64,000 nucleotides of DNA from Empedobacter tilapiae (GCF_004785645.1 NZ_SRPE01000001.1:310001-374000); one strand, 5' to 3'. Counted from the first letter of the stretch, positions 30,304 to 39,595 are shown. A program made the numbers and translations. The notes: generated by a model not told the origin, from the letters alone.

Positions 30304-30621
30304 TTACAATAAACCTGATTCATCTTTTTCTTGTTGCACATCTAACTTTGCTTGCTCTTTTGCGGCAGCTTCTTGTGCTTTTTGTTCTGCAACTTTACGT
30401 TTTTCTTCGTTTGCAATTTCTGCATTTGCTTTATTCACCGCTTTGTATTTATAAAGCCAGCCTAAAAATCCTCCCAGAATAAATCCGACACCAGCACCTC
30501 CAGTAATTCCTACCAAAAATTCTTTATTCGAAAATAATCTAGAAACATCCAAATTTGTAAAATAATACATTGCAACACTAATCGCAATCAACAAAAATCC
30601 AATAAAAGTAGAATAGGTCAT
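30304..30621 (-). CDS. Small two-helix membrane protein with charged coiled-coil tail
   Basis: A 105-residue protein of unknown role. Two transmembrane segments (about 6-20 and 37-58, the second glycine-rich: VGITGGAGVGFILGGFLGWLY) are followed by a 40-residue alanine-, lysine- and glutamate-rich helix that looks like a cytoplasmic coiled coil. It lies 12 bp downstream of rlmB on the same strand and is likely co-transcribed. It resembles small LapA/YrvD-type membrane proteins only in layout. Confidence 0.65.
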   Translation of the reverse strand: MTYSTFIGFLLIAISVAMYYFTNLDVSRLFSNKEFLVGITGGAGVGFILGGFLGWLYKYKAVNKANAEIANEEKRKVAEQKAQEAAAKEQAKLDVQQEKDESGLL

Positions 30622-30633
30622 CGTTATATGTTT

Positions 30634-31383
30634 TTAAAATAAATCTTGTAACATTCTTTGGCGAACAGCTTCGTACAAAATCGCTCCAGCCGCAACAGAA
30701 ACATTCAATGAAGCAGTTTGCCCAGCCATAGGTAATTTAATAATTTTATCTGAAATTTTAATAATAGAATCCGAAACTCCATCTTCCTCACTTCCCATGA
30801 CAATAGCTGCAGGAACAGAGAAATCTGCATCGTAAATAAATTCAGCTGATTTTTCAGAAGCACTAAAAATTGAGATTCCAGCCGATTGTAAATATTTAAT
30901 AACATTCACTAAATTTCCTTCTTTACAAACCGGAATATTATACAACGCTCCTGTAGAAGTTTTGATTGCATCTGCATTTACAGAAGCCGAACCTTTTGCT
31001 GGAATAATAATTGCATCAACACCAACACATTCTGCAGTACGAGCGATTGCACCAAAATTACGAACATCAGAAACACGATCTAAAATCAAAATAAAAGGCG
31101 TTTTTCCTTGTTCCCAAATTTGAGGTAATACATTTTCGATTGAATCAAATTCAATTGGAGAAACGAATGCGTAAACACCTTGGTGATTTTTTCCAGTAAA
31201 ACGATTTAGTTTTTCTAAAGGCACATAACTTACAGGAATTTCATATTCAGTGATTAATTTTCTCAATTCTGAAAAAATTTCTCCTTGTAAACCTTTTTGA
31301 ATAAAAATTTTGTCGATTGTTTTCCCTGCTTCAATCGCTTCTATTACTGGTCTTAAACCAAAAATTCCTGCTTCGTTTTTCAT
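30634..31383 (-). CDS. rlmB: 23S rRNA (guanosine-2251-2'-O)-methyltransferase RlmB
   Basis: SpoU-family methyltransferase that modifies G2251 in the ribosomal P loop. The 249-residue protein has the substrate-binding N-domain (GLRPVIEAIEAGKTIDKIFIQKG) and the knotted catalytic domain with the three SpoU motifs: LDRVSDVRNFGAIARTAECVG, IVMGSEEDGVSD and IKLPMAGQTASLNVSVAAGA. The length is normal. The specificity call RlmB rather than another SpoU member rests on the N-domain. Confidence 0.9.
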   Translation of the reverse strand: MKNEAGIFGLRPVIEAIEAGKTIDKIFIQKGLQGEIFSELRKLITEYEIPVSYVPLEKLNRFTGKNHQGVYAFVSPIEFDSIENVLPQIWEQGKTPFILILDRVSDVRNFGAIARTAECVGVDAIIIPAKGSASVNADAIKTSTGALYNIPVCKEGNLVNVIKYLQSAGISIFSASEKSAEFIYDADFSVPAAIVMGSEEDGVSDSIIKISDKIIKLPMAGQTASLNVSVAAGAILYEAVRQRMLQDLF

Positions 31384-31388
31384 AAATG

Positions 31389-31396
31389 CAAAGATA
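31389..31396 (-). promoter_or_regulatory. -7 promoter box of rlmB
   Basis: The minus-strand reading is TATCTTTG, an exact TAnnTTTG, 5 nt before the rlmB ATG, which would give a nearly leaderless mRNA. Confidence 0.35.
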
Positions 31397-31412
31397 AAAA
31401 AATTATACGTAA

Positions 31413-31676
31413 CTATTTACCAATCCTTCTTCTCAATTGTTGTAAATAATTTGGAAAGCTCATATACAACATGCAACCAATGACAATTAGCGAAATCATT
31501 GAGATTAAATTTAGTTTGAGATGAATGATTTTGGACACAAAAACAACCACCAAAATAACATTAAATAAGGTTTGGAAATAAAAATGTTGTGCAATTTTTC
31601 GTCCAAAATCTGATTTGCTATACGAAGCAAAAAACATAAAAAGCACTAAAATTGTAAGAATTAAACTAATTTTCAT
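31413..31676 (-). CDS. Small multi-helix membrane protein, unknown function
   Basis: About 87 residues from the ATG at 31676 ([25 protein letters not shown]). The longer in-frame start at 31718 would place the start codon across the thyA start region, so I prefer the shorter one. Three transmembrane stretches are visible (1-18, about 30-50 and about 53-72), followed by a basic tail [13 protein letters not shown]. It is divergent from thyA and 29 bp upstream of rlmB on the same strand. Not recognised. Confidence 0.6.
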   Translation of the reverse strand: MKISLILTILVLFMFFASYSKSDFGRKIAQHFYFQTLFNVILVVVFVSKIIHLKLNLISMISLIVIGCMLYMSFPNYLQQLRRRIGK

Positions 31677-31691
31677 TCTAAAAAAAATCAC

Positions 31692-31699
31692 TAAATTTG
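31692..31699 (+). promoter_or_regulatory. -7 promoter box of thyA
   Basis: TAAATTTG, an exact TAnnTTTG, 20 nt before the thyA ATG at 31720. It supports that start over the longer frame. Confidence 0.5.
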
Positions 31700-31719
31700 A
31701 AAGGTTAAATATACTCAAA

Positions 31720-32514
31720 ATGCAACAATATCACGATTTATGTAAAAAGGTTTTAGCAGAAGGCGCTTTTAAAGAAGACAGAACGGGAACAGGAACTAAA
31801 AGTATTTTTGGTTACCAAATGCGTTTCGATTTGTCGGAAGGTTTCCCTTTGGTGACGACTAAGAAATTACATTTAAAATCGATTATCTACGAATTGTTGT
31901 GGTTTTTGAAAGGTGATACTAATATCAAATATTTAACAGATAATGGTGTAAGAATATGGAACGAATGGGCTGATGAAAATGGTGATTTAGGACCTGTTTA
32001 TGGGCATCAATGGCGTTCATGGGGAAAACCAAATGGAGAAGTTGTTGACCAAATTAAAGTTGCAATTGACCAAATAAAAAATAATCCTGATTCACGTAGA
32101 ATTATAGTCTCTGCTTGGAATGTTGGAGAATTAGATCAAATGGCTTTAGCTCCATGTCATGCATTTTTTCAGTTTTATGTAAATAATGGAAAATTATCGT
32201 TGCAATTGTACCAACGTAGTGCAGATATTTTCTTAGGCGTTCCATTCAACATTGCGTCATATGCATTATTACAAATGATGGTTGCGCAAGTTTGCAATTT
32301 AGAAGTTGGAGATTTTGTACATACGTTTGGAGATGCTCATATTTACAAAAATCATTTCGAACAAGTTGAACTACAATTAACGCGTGAACCTTTTCCATTA
32401 CCAATAATGAAAATCAATCCGAATGTAAAAGACGTTTTTGATTTTACATACGAAGATTTTGAATTAGAAAATTATCAAGCTCATCCTCATATTAAAGGAA
32501 TTGTAGCAGTTTAA
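31720..32514 (+). CDS. thyA: Thymidylate synthase
   Basis: Makes dTMP from dUMP with methylenetetrahydrofolate. From the ATG at 31720 it is 264 residues, the standard ThyA length. Key motifs: [13 protein letters not shown] with the catalytic cysteine near residue 146, [32 protein letters not shown] and the terminal [10 protein letters not shown]. An in-frame start at 31615 would overlap the divergent gene and is not used. folA (35205) lies 2.7 kb downstream on the same strand, with the M1 peptidase gene between; the two enzymes share the folate cycle. Confidence 0.97.
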   Translation: MQQYHDLCKKVLAEGAFKEDRTGTGTKSIFGYQMRFDLSEGFPLVTTKKLHLKSIIYELLWFLKGDTNIKYLTDNGVRIWNEWADENGDLGPVYGHQWRSWGKPNGEVVDQIKVAIDQIKNNPDSRRIIVSAWNVGELDQMALAPCHAFFQFYVNNGKLSLQLYQRSADIFLGVPFNIASYALLQMMVAQVCNLEVGDFVHTFGDAHIYKNHFEQVELQLTREPFPLPIMKINPNVKDVFDFTYEDFELENYQAHPHIKGIVAV

Positions 32515-32529
32515 TCATAAAATATACTT

Positions 32530-32557
32530 AAAGTCTCCAAATTGGAGGCTTTTTTTG
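32530..32557 (+). terminator. Terminator of thyA
   Basis: AAGTCTCCAA (32530-32539) pairs with TTGGAGGCTT (32542-32551, one G-T pair), followed by T6. Confidence 0.8.
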
Positions 32558-32602
32558 TAACTTTTCGAGAAAATTATTAACCAATAGAAATAAAATTTTA
32601 CG

Positions 32603-35137
32603 ATGAAAAAACGCATTCTTTGGCTTTCATCAGCCTTTATTATATCAAGTCTTACTTATGCACAAGTAATGACACCACCACCGAGCTACAACGAAAACCA
32701 AACGAACAAATTAGATATTTATCGTGCAGAAGCAGAACGTATCAATAATCTTGTTCATACCAAATTGGACCTTAAATTTGATTATGCAAAAGAGCACGTT
32801 TTAGGTGAAGCTTGGGTAACATTGAAACCACATTTCTATGCTACAAACAAAGTTACATTAGACGCTAAAGCAATGTTGATTAGCGAAGTTGCTTTGGTAA
32901 ATGGTGCTACAAAAAAGAAATTAAATTATAAATATGATGATTTACAATTAGTCATCGATTTAGATAAAGAATACAAAAAAGATCAAGAATATACACTTTA
33001 CATCAAGTATACAGCGCGTCCGAACGAAGTAAAACAAGAAGGAAGTTTAGCGATAAACGATGCAAAAGGTGTTTATTTTATCAATGCAAAAGGTGAACGA
33101 CCAAATTATCCAACTCAAATTTGGACACAAGGCGAAACTGAATCTTCTTCTTGTTGGTTCCCGACAATTGATAAAACAAATCAAAAAACATCGCAAGAAA
33201 TCACGTTAACATATCCTGATAAATATGTTTCATTATCAAATGGAACAATGAAATCTTCGAAGAAAAATTCGGACGGAACAAAAACTGATTATTGGAAATT
33301 CGATAAAAAACATGCACCATATTTATTCTTTTTCGGGATTGGAGATTATGCAGTCATCAATGACAAATGGAAAAATATCAATGTTGATTATTACGTAGAG
33401 CCAGAATATAAAGATGTTGCGAAGCAAATTTTTGGTAATACGCCAGAAATGATTCAGTTTTTTTCTGATAAATTAAACTATCCTTATCCTTGGGACAAAT
33501 ATGCTCAAATGACGGCTCGCGAATATGTTTCTGGAGCAATGGAAAACACAACAGCTTCTTTATTCCATGATGGTGTTCAGCAAAAAGCTGGTCAATTAGT
33601 CGATGAAAATACGGCTGAATATGTGATTGCCCACGAATTATTTCACCACTGGTTTGGAGATTTAGTAACGGCAGAAAGTTGGGGAAATTTAACAGTGAAT
33701 GAATCTTTTGCTAATTATTCTGAATATTTATGGTTTGAATATAAATACGGAAAAGAGAAAGCGGACGAACATCGTTACAACGAAATGTTTGGCTATAAAC
33801 AAGGTGATGGACCAACGAAAAATTTGGTTCGAGTTCATTACAATTCTCGCGAAGACATGTTTGATGGTGTTTCATACAACAAAGGTGGAATCATCTTACA
33901 TATGTTGAGAAATTTCTTAGGAGATGATGCGTTCTTCAAAGGTTTGAACAAATATTTGAAAGATAACGAATACGGAAAAGCTGAATCTGCACAATTACGC
34001 TTGGCTTTGGAAGAAGTTTCTGGTCGTGATTTAAACTGGTTTTTCAACCAATGGTATTACGAAAATGGTCATCCAAAATTAACTGTTGTTTCAGATTATT
34101 CTTCAGCGAAGAAAAAAGTAAAAGTTGTTGTTCGTCAAGATGCTTCAAAATTATTTGAATTCCCTTTTGCAATTGATATTGTAGAAAATGGAAAAACAAC
34201 ACGTCAACAAGTTTGGGTTCCAAAACAAGCCGAAACTGTTTTCGAATTTGCTTCAAACCAAAAACCTGATGTCGTTATTCCAAATGCGGATCAAGTTTTA
34301 TTAGCAGATATCGACGATAAAAAACCTGTTGAAGATTTTATTGCGCAATACAAAGCTGGAAAAGGAAATTATACGACGCGTTTATTAGCGATTGAGGCAA
34401 TGGCAAATGCACAAGCAACTAATCCAAAAGCGGCTGATGCGTTAATTAATGCGTTAGATGATTCATTTGATGGATTAAGAATTTATGCGATTCATAAATT
34501 GGATACAAAATCAAAAACGATTGTAGATAAAGCTTCATCAAAATTAAAACAATTAGCTTCTAACGATCCTAAAACATTGGTTCAAGCAGCTGCTTTAAGT
34601 GCTTTGAATGATGCCAATATTTATGATGCAACAATTTTCGAGAAAGCTTCAAAAAGTCCATCGTTTAGTGTTCAAGGAGCTTCATTAACTGGAATCTTAA
34701 AAAATAATCCTTCAAAAATTAATGACTTAACAACTAATCTTGATAATGAAGTGATTAAAGGTTCGCCAGATTTAGCAATGGCATTAGTTCCGACTTGGAT
34801 TAAAAATAACCAATTGGATAAAGCAGCTTTAATTTCGGAATCTGCGGCGATGTATGAATTCGTAAAATTCCAAGATCCAGAAAAAGGAAAAATTGCTGAA
34901 CAAGCTTTCAATTGGATTATGAACAATGATACACCAGATGCAACAGCTGAAATTGCTAAAACATATTCGCGCTATTATCCATACTTGAAAGAGCAAAACC
35001 CGCAGGCAAGCCAAGCTATAAAAATGATGGCTGAAAAAGCATTGCAAGTGAAAACGAATGCTACAAAAACAATTAAATCTGCAACTATTGCAAAACAAGT
35101 GGAGCAATTACAAGATGCAATAAATAAAATGAAATAA
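32603..35137 (+). CDS. M1 family zinc aminopeptidase, exported
   Basis: Metallopeptidase that removes N-terminal residues from peptides, here probably periplasmic. The 844-residue protein has a signal peptide (MKKRILWLSSAFIISSLTYAQ). The exopeptidase motif GAMEN is near residue 311, the zinc site HELFHHWFGD near 344 and the third ligand in NESFANYSEYLWFEY about 18 residues later. After a beta domain (about 490-570), a long alpha-helical, HEAT-like C-terminal region follows (about 575-844). It is a single gene with terminators on both sides. Confidence 0.92.
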   Translation: MKKRILWLSSAFIISSLTYAQVMTPPPSYNENQTNKLDIYRAEAERINNLVHTKLDLKFDYAKEHVLGEAWVTLKPHFYATNKVTLDAKAMLISEVALVNGATKKKLNYKYDDLQLVIDLDKEYKKDQEYTLYIKYTARPNEVKQEGSLAINDAKGVYFINAKGERPNYPTQIWTQGETESSSCWFPTIDKTNQKTSQEITLTYPDKYVSLSNGTMKSSKKNSDGTKTDYWKFDKKHAPYLFFFGIGDYAVINDKWKNINVDYYVEPEYKDVAKQIFGNTPEMIQFFSDKLNYPYPWDKYAQMTAREYVSGAMENTTASLFHDGVQQKAGQLVDENTAEYVIAHELFHHWFGDLVTAESWGNLTVNESFANYSEYLWFEYKYGKEKADEHRYNEMFGYKQGDGPTKNLVRVHYNSREDMFDGVSYNKGGIILHMLRNFLGDDAFFKGLNKYLKDNEYGKAESAQLRLALEEVSGRDLNWFFNQWYYENGHPKLTVVSDYSSAKKKVKVVVRQDASKLFEFPFAIDIVENGKTTRQQVWVPKQAETVFEFASNQKPDVVIPNADQVLLADIDDKKPVEDFIAQYKAGKGNYTTRLLAIEAMANAQATNPKAADALINALDDSFDGLRIYAIHKLDTKSKTIVDKASSKLKQLASNDPKTLVQAAALSALNDANIYDATIFEKASKSPSFSVQGASLTGILKNNPSKINDLTTNLDNEVIKGSPDLAMALVPTWIKNNQLDKAALISESAAMYEFVKFQDPEKGKIAEQAFNWIMNNDTPDATAEIAKTYSRYYPYLKEQNPQASQAIKMMAEKALQVKTNATKTIKSATIAKQVEQLQDAINKMK

Positions 35138-35151
35138 TTCACTAAAATTAT

Positions 35152-35159
35152 TATATTTG
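35152..35159 (+). promoter_or_regulatory. -7 promoter box of folA
   Basis: TATATTTG, an exact TAnnTTTG. It lies just before the terminator hairpin of the preceding gene (35162-35192), so a transcript from it would begin inside that hairpin, about 40 nt upstream of the folA ATG. Confidence 0.4.
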
Positions 35160-35161
35160 TT

Positions 35162-35192
35162 AAGCTATCCTTGCAAGAGGATAGCTTTTTTT
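35162..35192 (+). terminator. Terminator of the M1 peptidase gene
   Basis: AAGCTATCCT (35162-35171) pairs with AGGATAGCTT (35178-35187), followed by T5. It lies between the M1 peptidase gene and folA. Confidence 0.8.
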
Positions 35193-35204
35193 ACCTTATA
35201 ACTT

Positions 35205-35699
35205 ATGATAAACATTGTAGTAGCAAAAGCAAGCAACAACGTAATTGGTGCAAAAAACGATTTGATTTGGCATTTACCAAATGATTTGAAACATTTCAAA
35301 AGTTTAACTTCTGGACATCCTATTATTATGGGACGAAAAACATTTGAATCATTGGGTAGACCTTTACCAAATCGTACCAATATTGTTGTAACAAGAGATC
35401 AGAATTGGAATGCAGAAGGTATCGAAATTGCTTCTTCTTTATCAAAAGCAATAGTAGCTGCGAAAAAAATTGATGATGATATTTACATTATCGGTGGTGG
35501 AAATATTTATAAACAAGCGATGGAATTTACAGATGTTTTGTACATCACAGAAGTTCATCACGAATTTGATGGAGACACTTATTTTCCAGAAATTGACTCG
35601 GACGAATGGGAAGAAGTAGAACGAGAAGATTTCAAAAAAGATGAAAAACATCCGTATGCTTACTCATTTGTGACGTATAAAAAAATTACGGAGGAGTAA
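35205..35699 (+). CDS. folA: Dihydrofolate reductase
   Basis: Reduces dihydrofolate to tetrahydrofolate with NADPH. The 164-residue protein has the standard fold markers: IVVAKASNNVIGAKNDLIWHLPNDLKHFK with the substrate-binding acidic residue, GHPIIMGRKTFESLGRPLPNR for NADPH binding, YIIGGGNIYKQAM, and the late VHHEFDGDTYFPEID. The length is that of chromosomal DHFR. Its last 14 bases overlap, tail to tail, the DUF2752 gene on the other strand. Confidence 0.97.
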   Translation: MINIVVAKASNNVIGAKNDLIWHLPNDLKHFKSLTSGHPIIMGRKTFESLGRPLPNRTNIVVTRDQNWNAEGIEIASSLSKAIVAAKKIDDDIYIIGGGNIYKQAMEFTDVLYITEVHHEFDGDTYFPEIDSDEWEEVEREDFKKDEKHPYAYSFVTYKKITEE

Positions 35700-36111
35700 T
35701 TAAGGTAAAAGGATAAATATTAATATTTCGAATAACTCCATAAACAATTACTAGAAAAAATAATGTCCAGACGAATTTATTGTTATAAAATAATTTGATT
35801 CTAATTTTTTTTTCGAATATAAAATTATACAACCAAATTAGTGTTATGTAAATAATAAACGGAAACATAATTGTAAGTAAAGCATTAAATCTTAACGCTT
35901 CTAAAATATCAAAATGTAATAAATGATGTATTGCTCGCTGAGAACCACATCCAGGACAATTAATACCGAAAATAAAATTCGATGGACAGCGTAAAAAAAC
36001 TGTCCCTTTATCAGAAGGATTATTAAAAAAAAAGTAATAAATAAATGCTCCACTTAATAGTAAGATGGAGCATATTTTTATTATTATTCTATTTCTTTTT
36101 TTAATATCCAT
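35686..36111 (-). CDS. DUF2752 membrane protein
   Basis: A 141-residue membrane protein with the DUF2752 signature CPGCGSQRAIHHLLHFDILEALRFNALL around residues 48-78. Transmembrane helices lie at about 8-30, 80-105 and 115-135. The function of the family is unknown; the conserved Cys-x-x-Cys-Gly motif suggests a membrane-facing thiol or metal site. The gene overlaps the CD225 gene upstream by 11 bp, so the two are translationally linked, and its 3' end overlaps that of folA. Confidence 0.82.
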   Translation of the reverse strand: MDIKKRNRIIIKICSILLLSGAFIYYFFFNNPSDKGTVFLRCPSNFIFGINCPGCGSQRAIHHLLHFDILEALRFNALLTIMFPFIIYITLIWLYNFIFEKKIRIKLFYNNKFVWTLFFLVIVYGVIRNINIYPFTLITPP

Positions 36112-36421
36112 TACTATTTGCTGCAGCTCCAGCTAAAATCATTGCAAAAAATACAAAATAAATAATAAAACCAACTATCCAAAGAATTACAGCAGATATT
36201 GCACTCCATATTGCAAATTTTTTTGCATCAACTGCTGCTTGTCTAGCAGCATCATATTGTCCTTGTGCCCATAATGAATTTACATTTGTAGCTTTTATTA
36301 TAGAAACAATTCCTAATGGTAAGCAGCATAAAACTGTAGATAAAATTGCCCAAACTAAATTATTATCAGGTGGAGTTCCATTCTCTAATTCTTTTAGATT
36401 TTGGTCAGGTTGTTCATTCAT
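36101..36421 (-). CDS. CD225/dispanin family membrane protein
   Basis: A 106-residue protein with the CD225 (dispanin/IFITM-like) domain: proline- and acid-rich start PPDNNLVW, first helix AILSTVLCCLPLGIVSIIKA, the hydrophilic loop VNSLWAQGQYDAARQAAVDAKKFA, and a second helix to the C-terminus. Bacterial members are of unknown function, often beside TM2 or DUF2752 proteins. Here it overlaps the DUF2752 gene by 11 bp, and the pair probably act together at the membrane. Confidence 0.85.
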   Translation of the reverse strand: MNEQPDQNLKELENGTPPDNNLVWAILSTVLCCLPLGIVSIIKATNVNSLWAQGQYDAARQAAVDAKKFAIWSAISAVILWIVGFIIYFVFFAMILAGAAANSNGY

Positions 36422-36468
36422 AAATTTATTTCTTTAACATTTTATTTAGATTTTATAAAGATATATAA

Positions 36469-36498
36469 AAAAAGCAAGAACCAAAATTCTTGCTTTTT
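36469..36498 (-). terminator. Terminator of the nucleoside transporter gene
   Basis: AAAAAGCAAGAA (36469-36480) pairs with TTCTTGCTTTTT (36487-36498), with T-rich exit on the minus strand. Confidence 0.8.
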
Positions 36499-36518
36499 AA
36501 TTTTATATTTTTTACACC

Positions 36519-37853
36519 TTAATGTTTTACATCTTTCACTTCGTCTGGATTGTGTTTGTATTTGAACACAATTGCAAACAATATAGTAACGACTAATGCA
36601 TAACCTGCAAAGATGAACCAAGAATGTCTCCACCCTTCTAATTGTAATGTCAAATCAGTTTGACTATACACTAAATGATTCACGATATATTGCGCAATTA
36701 ACATTCCGATTGTTGCTCCAAAACCATTTGTCATCATCATAAAAACTCCTTGTGCAGAAGAACGGATTTCTTCGTTTGTTTCTTTATCAACATACAATGA
36801 ACCTGATACATTGAAAAAATCGAAAGCAATTCCGTAAACAATCATTGATAAGATAAACATCCAAACGCCAGATCCTGGATCTCCTAATCCAAATAATCCG
36901 AAACGTAAAACCCAACCTACCATTGCCATCAACATTACGATTTTGATTCCGAATCGTTTTAACACGAAAGGAATTAATAAAATACACAATGTTTCAGAAA
37001 CTTGAGATAAAGAAATTAAAGCATTTGCATTACTTGCTCCCCACGTATTGGCATAATCTGGAATATCCTTAAACGTTGTGATAAATGGATTTGCATAACC
37101 ATTTGTGATTTGTAAAGAAACACCTAAAAGCATAGAAAAGATAAAGAAAATTGCCATTTTTCTATCTTTAAATAATGCAAAAGCTTTTAAACCAAATGCA
37201 TCAGAAATAGATTGTTTTTCAGAACTTTTGTTGACAGGACAATTAGGTAGTAAGAAACTGTATAAAAACAATATAACTCCTAAAAATCCAGATACAAAGA
37301 ACTGATAATAATTGGATTGAAAACTTACGAATGTTGGATCATTTGAAAAATTAAATCCAAAAACACCGTCTTTAAATCCAGAGAAATTAACAAATAACAT
37401 CGCTACAATAAAACCAACTGTTCCAAACGTTCTGATTGGAGGAAAAGCTTTGATTGTGTCTAAGTTATTTTGTTTTAAAATTGTGTAGGCTGTTGAGTTA
37501 GAAAGGGCTATTGTTGGCATAAAAAACGCCACACTAACCGAATAAAGTGCGAAGATTGTTGTAAAATCTACATTGTTTCCAGCTGTCATTCCATAATAAC
37601 CTGCTGCAAACATAAAAAGTGCAGCTAATAAATGATTCAATCCCAACAAACGTTGTACAGGAATCCATCTATCCGCTACAATACCCATTATCGCGGGCAT
37701 AAAAATCGACACAATACCTTGCATCGCGTAAAAAAGACCAATTTTTGGACCTAATCCAACTGATCCTAAGTAATTTCCCATAGAGGTTAGGTATGCTCCC
37801 CATACCGCAAACTCAAGGAAACTCATGATTGTAAGTCTAAGCTTTACAGACAT
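36519..37853 (-). CDS. MFS nucleoside:H+ symporter (NupG-like)
   Basis: Inner-membrane transporter of 444 residues with about twelve transmembrane helices. The start MSVKLRLTIMSFLEFAVWGAYLTSMGNYL and the GIVADRWIPVQRLLGLNH loop are typical of the nucleoside:H+ symporter branch of the major facilitator superfamily, which includes NupG and XapB. Later helices keep YGIAFDFFNVSGSLYVDKE and SSAQGVFMMMTNGFGATIG. It probably imports nucleosides for salvage. It starts 18 bp after the stop of the bifunctional nuclease gene, so co-transcription is possible. Confidence 0.85.
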   Translation of the reverse strand: MSVKLRLTIMSFLEFAVWGAYLTSMGNYLGSVGLGPKIGLFYAMQGIVSIFMPAIMGIVADRWIPVQRLLGLNHLLAALFMFAAGYYGMTAGNNVDFTTIFALYSVSVAFFMPTIALSNSTAYTILKQNNLDTIKAFPPIRTFGTVGFIVAMLFVNFSGFKDGVFGFNFSNDPTFVSFQSNYYQFFVSGFLGVILFLYSFLLPNCPVNKSSEKQSISDAFGLKAFALFKDRKMAIFFIFSMLLGVSLQITNGYANPFITTFKDIPDYANTWGASNANALISLSQVSETLCILLIPFVLKRFGIKIVMLMAMVGWVLRFGLFGLGDPGSGVWMFILSMIVYGIAFDFFNVSGSLYVDKETNEEIRSSAQGVFMMMTNGFGATIGMLIAQYIVNHLVYSQTDLTLQLEGWRHSWFIFAGYALVVTILFAIVFKYKHNPDEVKDVKH

Positions 37854-37871
37854 AATTATTTGAAATAGTTA

Positions 37872-38504
37872 TTAGTTTCCCATGTTTTCGATTTGATCAC
37901 GAAGGCGTGCTGCTAATTCGTAATCTTCATTCTTCACAGCTTTTTCCATCTCGGATTCAAGTTCAGATTTTGTCCAACCATCATATTCATTGACATCTGA
38001 CAAATCACTTTCTAAACCAGCTAAGATATCCAAATCATCTTCAAAGTCATTTGCTGCTCGACGTATATTTTCTTCTTCTTCAATAACGTCTAAATGAATT
38101 CCAGCTTTTTCTACAACATTATCATAGGCATAAATAGGTGCATTGAAACGAACAGCTAATGCAATTGCATCAGAAGTTCTCGAATCAATCTCGGCACGTT
38201 GTCCATCATCATTCACAAAAACAATATTCGAATAAAAAACACCATCTTCTAATTTATAAATATAAATAGAATCAACATTTAGATGAAATTCTTTTCCTAA
38301 CGAGATAAACAAATCGTGAGTTAATGGACGAGGTGGATTAATATCTTTTTCTAAAGCTAGTGCGATTGATTGTGCCTCAAAGCTCCCAATAATAATTGGT
38401 AACTTTCTTCCTCCTACATTTTCCTCTAAAATCAAAGCATATGCTCCCGTTTGAGTTTGACTGTAAGATATTCCTTTAATATTTAATCTAATTAAATTGT
38501 CCAT
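37872..38504 (-). CDS. Bifunctional nuclease (BFN/DUF151) with UVR motif
   Basis: A 210-residue protein. Residues 1 to about 135 are the BFN domain (LPIIIGSFEAQSIALALEKDINPPRPLTHDLF and RTSDAIALAVRFNAPIYA), a family with reported DNase and RNase activity. The C-terminus (about 172-205) is a UVR-type helical hairpin, YELAARLRDQIE, as in UvrB/UvrC. An acidic linker joins the two. The BFN plus UVR fusion is common in Bacteroidota. It lies 18 bp upstream of the nucleoside transporter gene, which could link nucleic acid breakdown with salvage; that is inference. Confidence 0.88.
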   Translation of the reverse strand: MDNLIRLNIKGISYSQTQTGAYALILEENVGGRKLPIIIGSFEAQSIALALEKDINPPRPLTHDLFISLGKEFHLNVDSIYIYKLEDGVFYSNIVFVNDDGQRAEIDSRTSDAIALAVRFNAPIYAYDNVVEKAGIHLDVIEEEENIRRAANDFEDDLDILAGLESDLSDVNEYDGWTKSELESEMEKAVKNEDYELAARLRDQIENMGN

Positions 38505-38560
38505 TTGGGCGTAAATCTATGAAAAACTGATGAATATTTAATCTTTTTTTAATGAATAAA

Positions 38561-38592
38561 AAAAATCCGAATCATCTAAGTGATTCGGATTA
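38561..38592 (-). terminator. Terminator of the etf operon
   Basis: AATCCGAATCA (38564-38574) pairs with TGATTCGGATT (38581-38591), with T-rich exit on the minus strand, just past the etfA stop. Confidence 0.8.
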
Positions 38593-38611
38593 AATTTATA
38601 AGCTTAAAATG

Positions 38612-39568
38612 TTAAGCTTGACCTTTATATTTTTTTAACTCTTCAGTTAACTTAGGAACAATCTCAAAAGCATCACCTACAATTCCATAATCTGCTGCTT
38701 TAAAGAAAGGCGCTTCTGGATCATTGTTGATTACAACAATTGTTTTAGATCCATTAACTCCAGCTAAGTGCTGAATAGCTCCTGAAATACCAACTGCGAT
38801 GTATAAATTTGGCGCAATTGCTTTTCCTGTTTGCCCAACGTGCTCAGCATGAGGTCTCCAACCAATGTCAGCAACTGGTTTAGATGATGCTGTAGCAGCT
38901 CCTAAAACTTTTGCTAAATCTTCGATCATTCCCCAGTTTTCTGGACCTTTCATTCCACGACCTGCAGAAACTACAATATCAGCTTCTTTTAAATCGATTT
39001 TATCAGAAGAAGCCATTTCTGTTGAAACAACTTTTACTTTTGCATCTGCATCAGAAACTGATACTGAAGCTGATTCTTCTGAACCAGAAACTGCGTTTTC
39101 TTTTGCTCCGAATGCGTTTTGTAAAACTGTAACTACAACTTTTCCTGAAACTGCAACAGTTTCCACTCCTTTCCCAGAAAATGCTTTACGTGCAACTGTA
39201 AATGGAGAAACTGCAGTTGGTGCTTTTTCTACATTTGTTACTAAAGAAGCTCCTGTTTTGAATGCTAAAACTGGTGCTATCGTAGCTCCTTCGTTTGTCG
39301 ATGGTAAAACCACAACATTTCCTTGAGCAACTTCAGCCAAAGTTTTTGCGTAAGAATTTGCATCAAATTTTGCTAAAGCTGCATTATCAACTTTAACTAC
39401 TTTAGATGCTCCATATTTATATAATTCGTCAGCAGCAGCATTTCCAAAAACGATTGCTGTAACAGTTTCTCCAGCAACATCAGCTGTAGCTTTCGCGTAA
39501 GAAACTGCTTCTAATCCTGCTTTTTTATATTTTCCATCATGTGATTCTGCGTATACAAAAATTGCCAT
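38612..39568 (-). CDS. etfA: Electron transfer flavoprotein subunit alpha
   Basis: FAD-binding subunit of the electron transfer flavoprotein that collects electrons from acyl-CoA dehydrogenases. The 318-residue protein has the N-terminal half-domain (EAVSYAKATADVAGETVTAIVFG) and the C-terminal FAD domain with VVSAGRGMKGPENWGMIEDLA, RPHAEHVGQTGKAIAPNLYIAVGISGAIQHLAG and INNDPEAPFFKAADYGIVGD. It follows etfB by 27 bp on the same strand. The acyl-CoA dehydrogenase partner is not in this window. Confidence 0.96.
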   Translation of the reverse strand: MAIFVYAESHDGKYKKAGLEAVSYAKATADVAGETVTAIVFGNAAADELYKYGASKVVKVDNAALAKFDANSYAKTLAEVAQGNVVVLPSTNEGATIAPVLAFKTGASLVTNVEKAPTAVSPFTVARKAFSGKGVETVAVSGKVVVTVLQNAFGAKENAVSGSEESASVSVSDADAKVKVVSTEMASSDKIDLKEADIVVSAGRGMKGPENWGMIEDLAKVLGAATASSKPVADIGWRPHAEHVGQTGKAIAPNLYIAVGISGAIQHLAGVNGSKTIVVINNDPEAPFFKAADYGIVGDAFEIVPKLTEELKKYKGQA

Positions 39569-39595
39569 TTTTTAATTTCTTTTTAGGTGAATAAA

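Noticed and set aside
38865-39326. 153-codon plus-strand frame opposite etfA
   Set aside because: Mirror frame of a strongly biased coding region; alanine/threonine/serine-rich with no domain, and etfA on the minus strand is certain.
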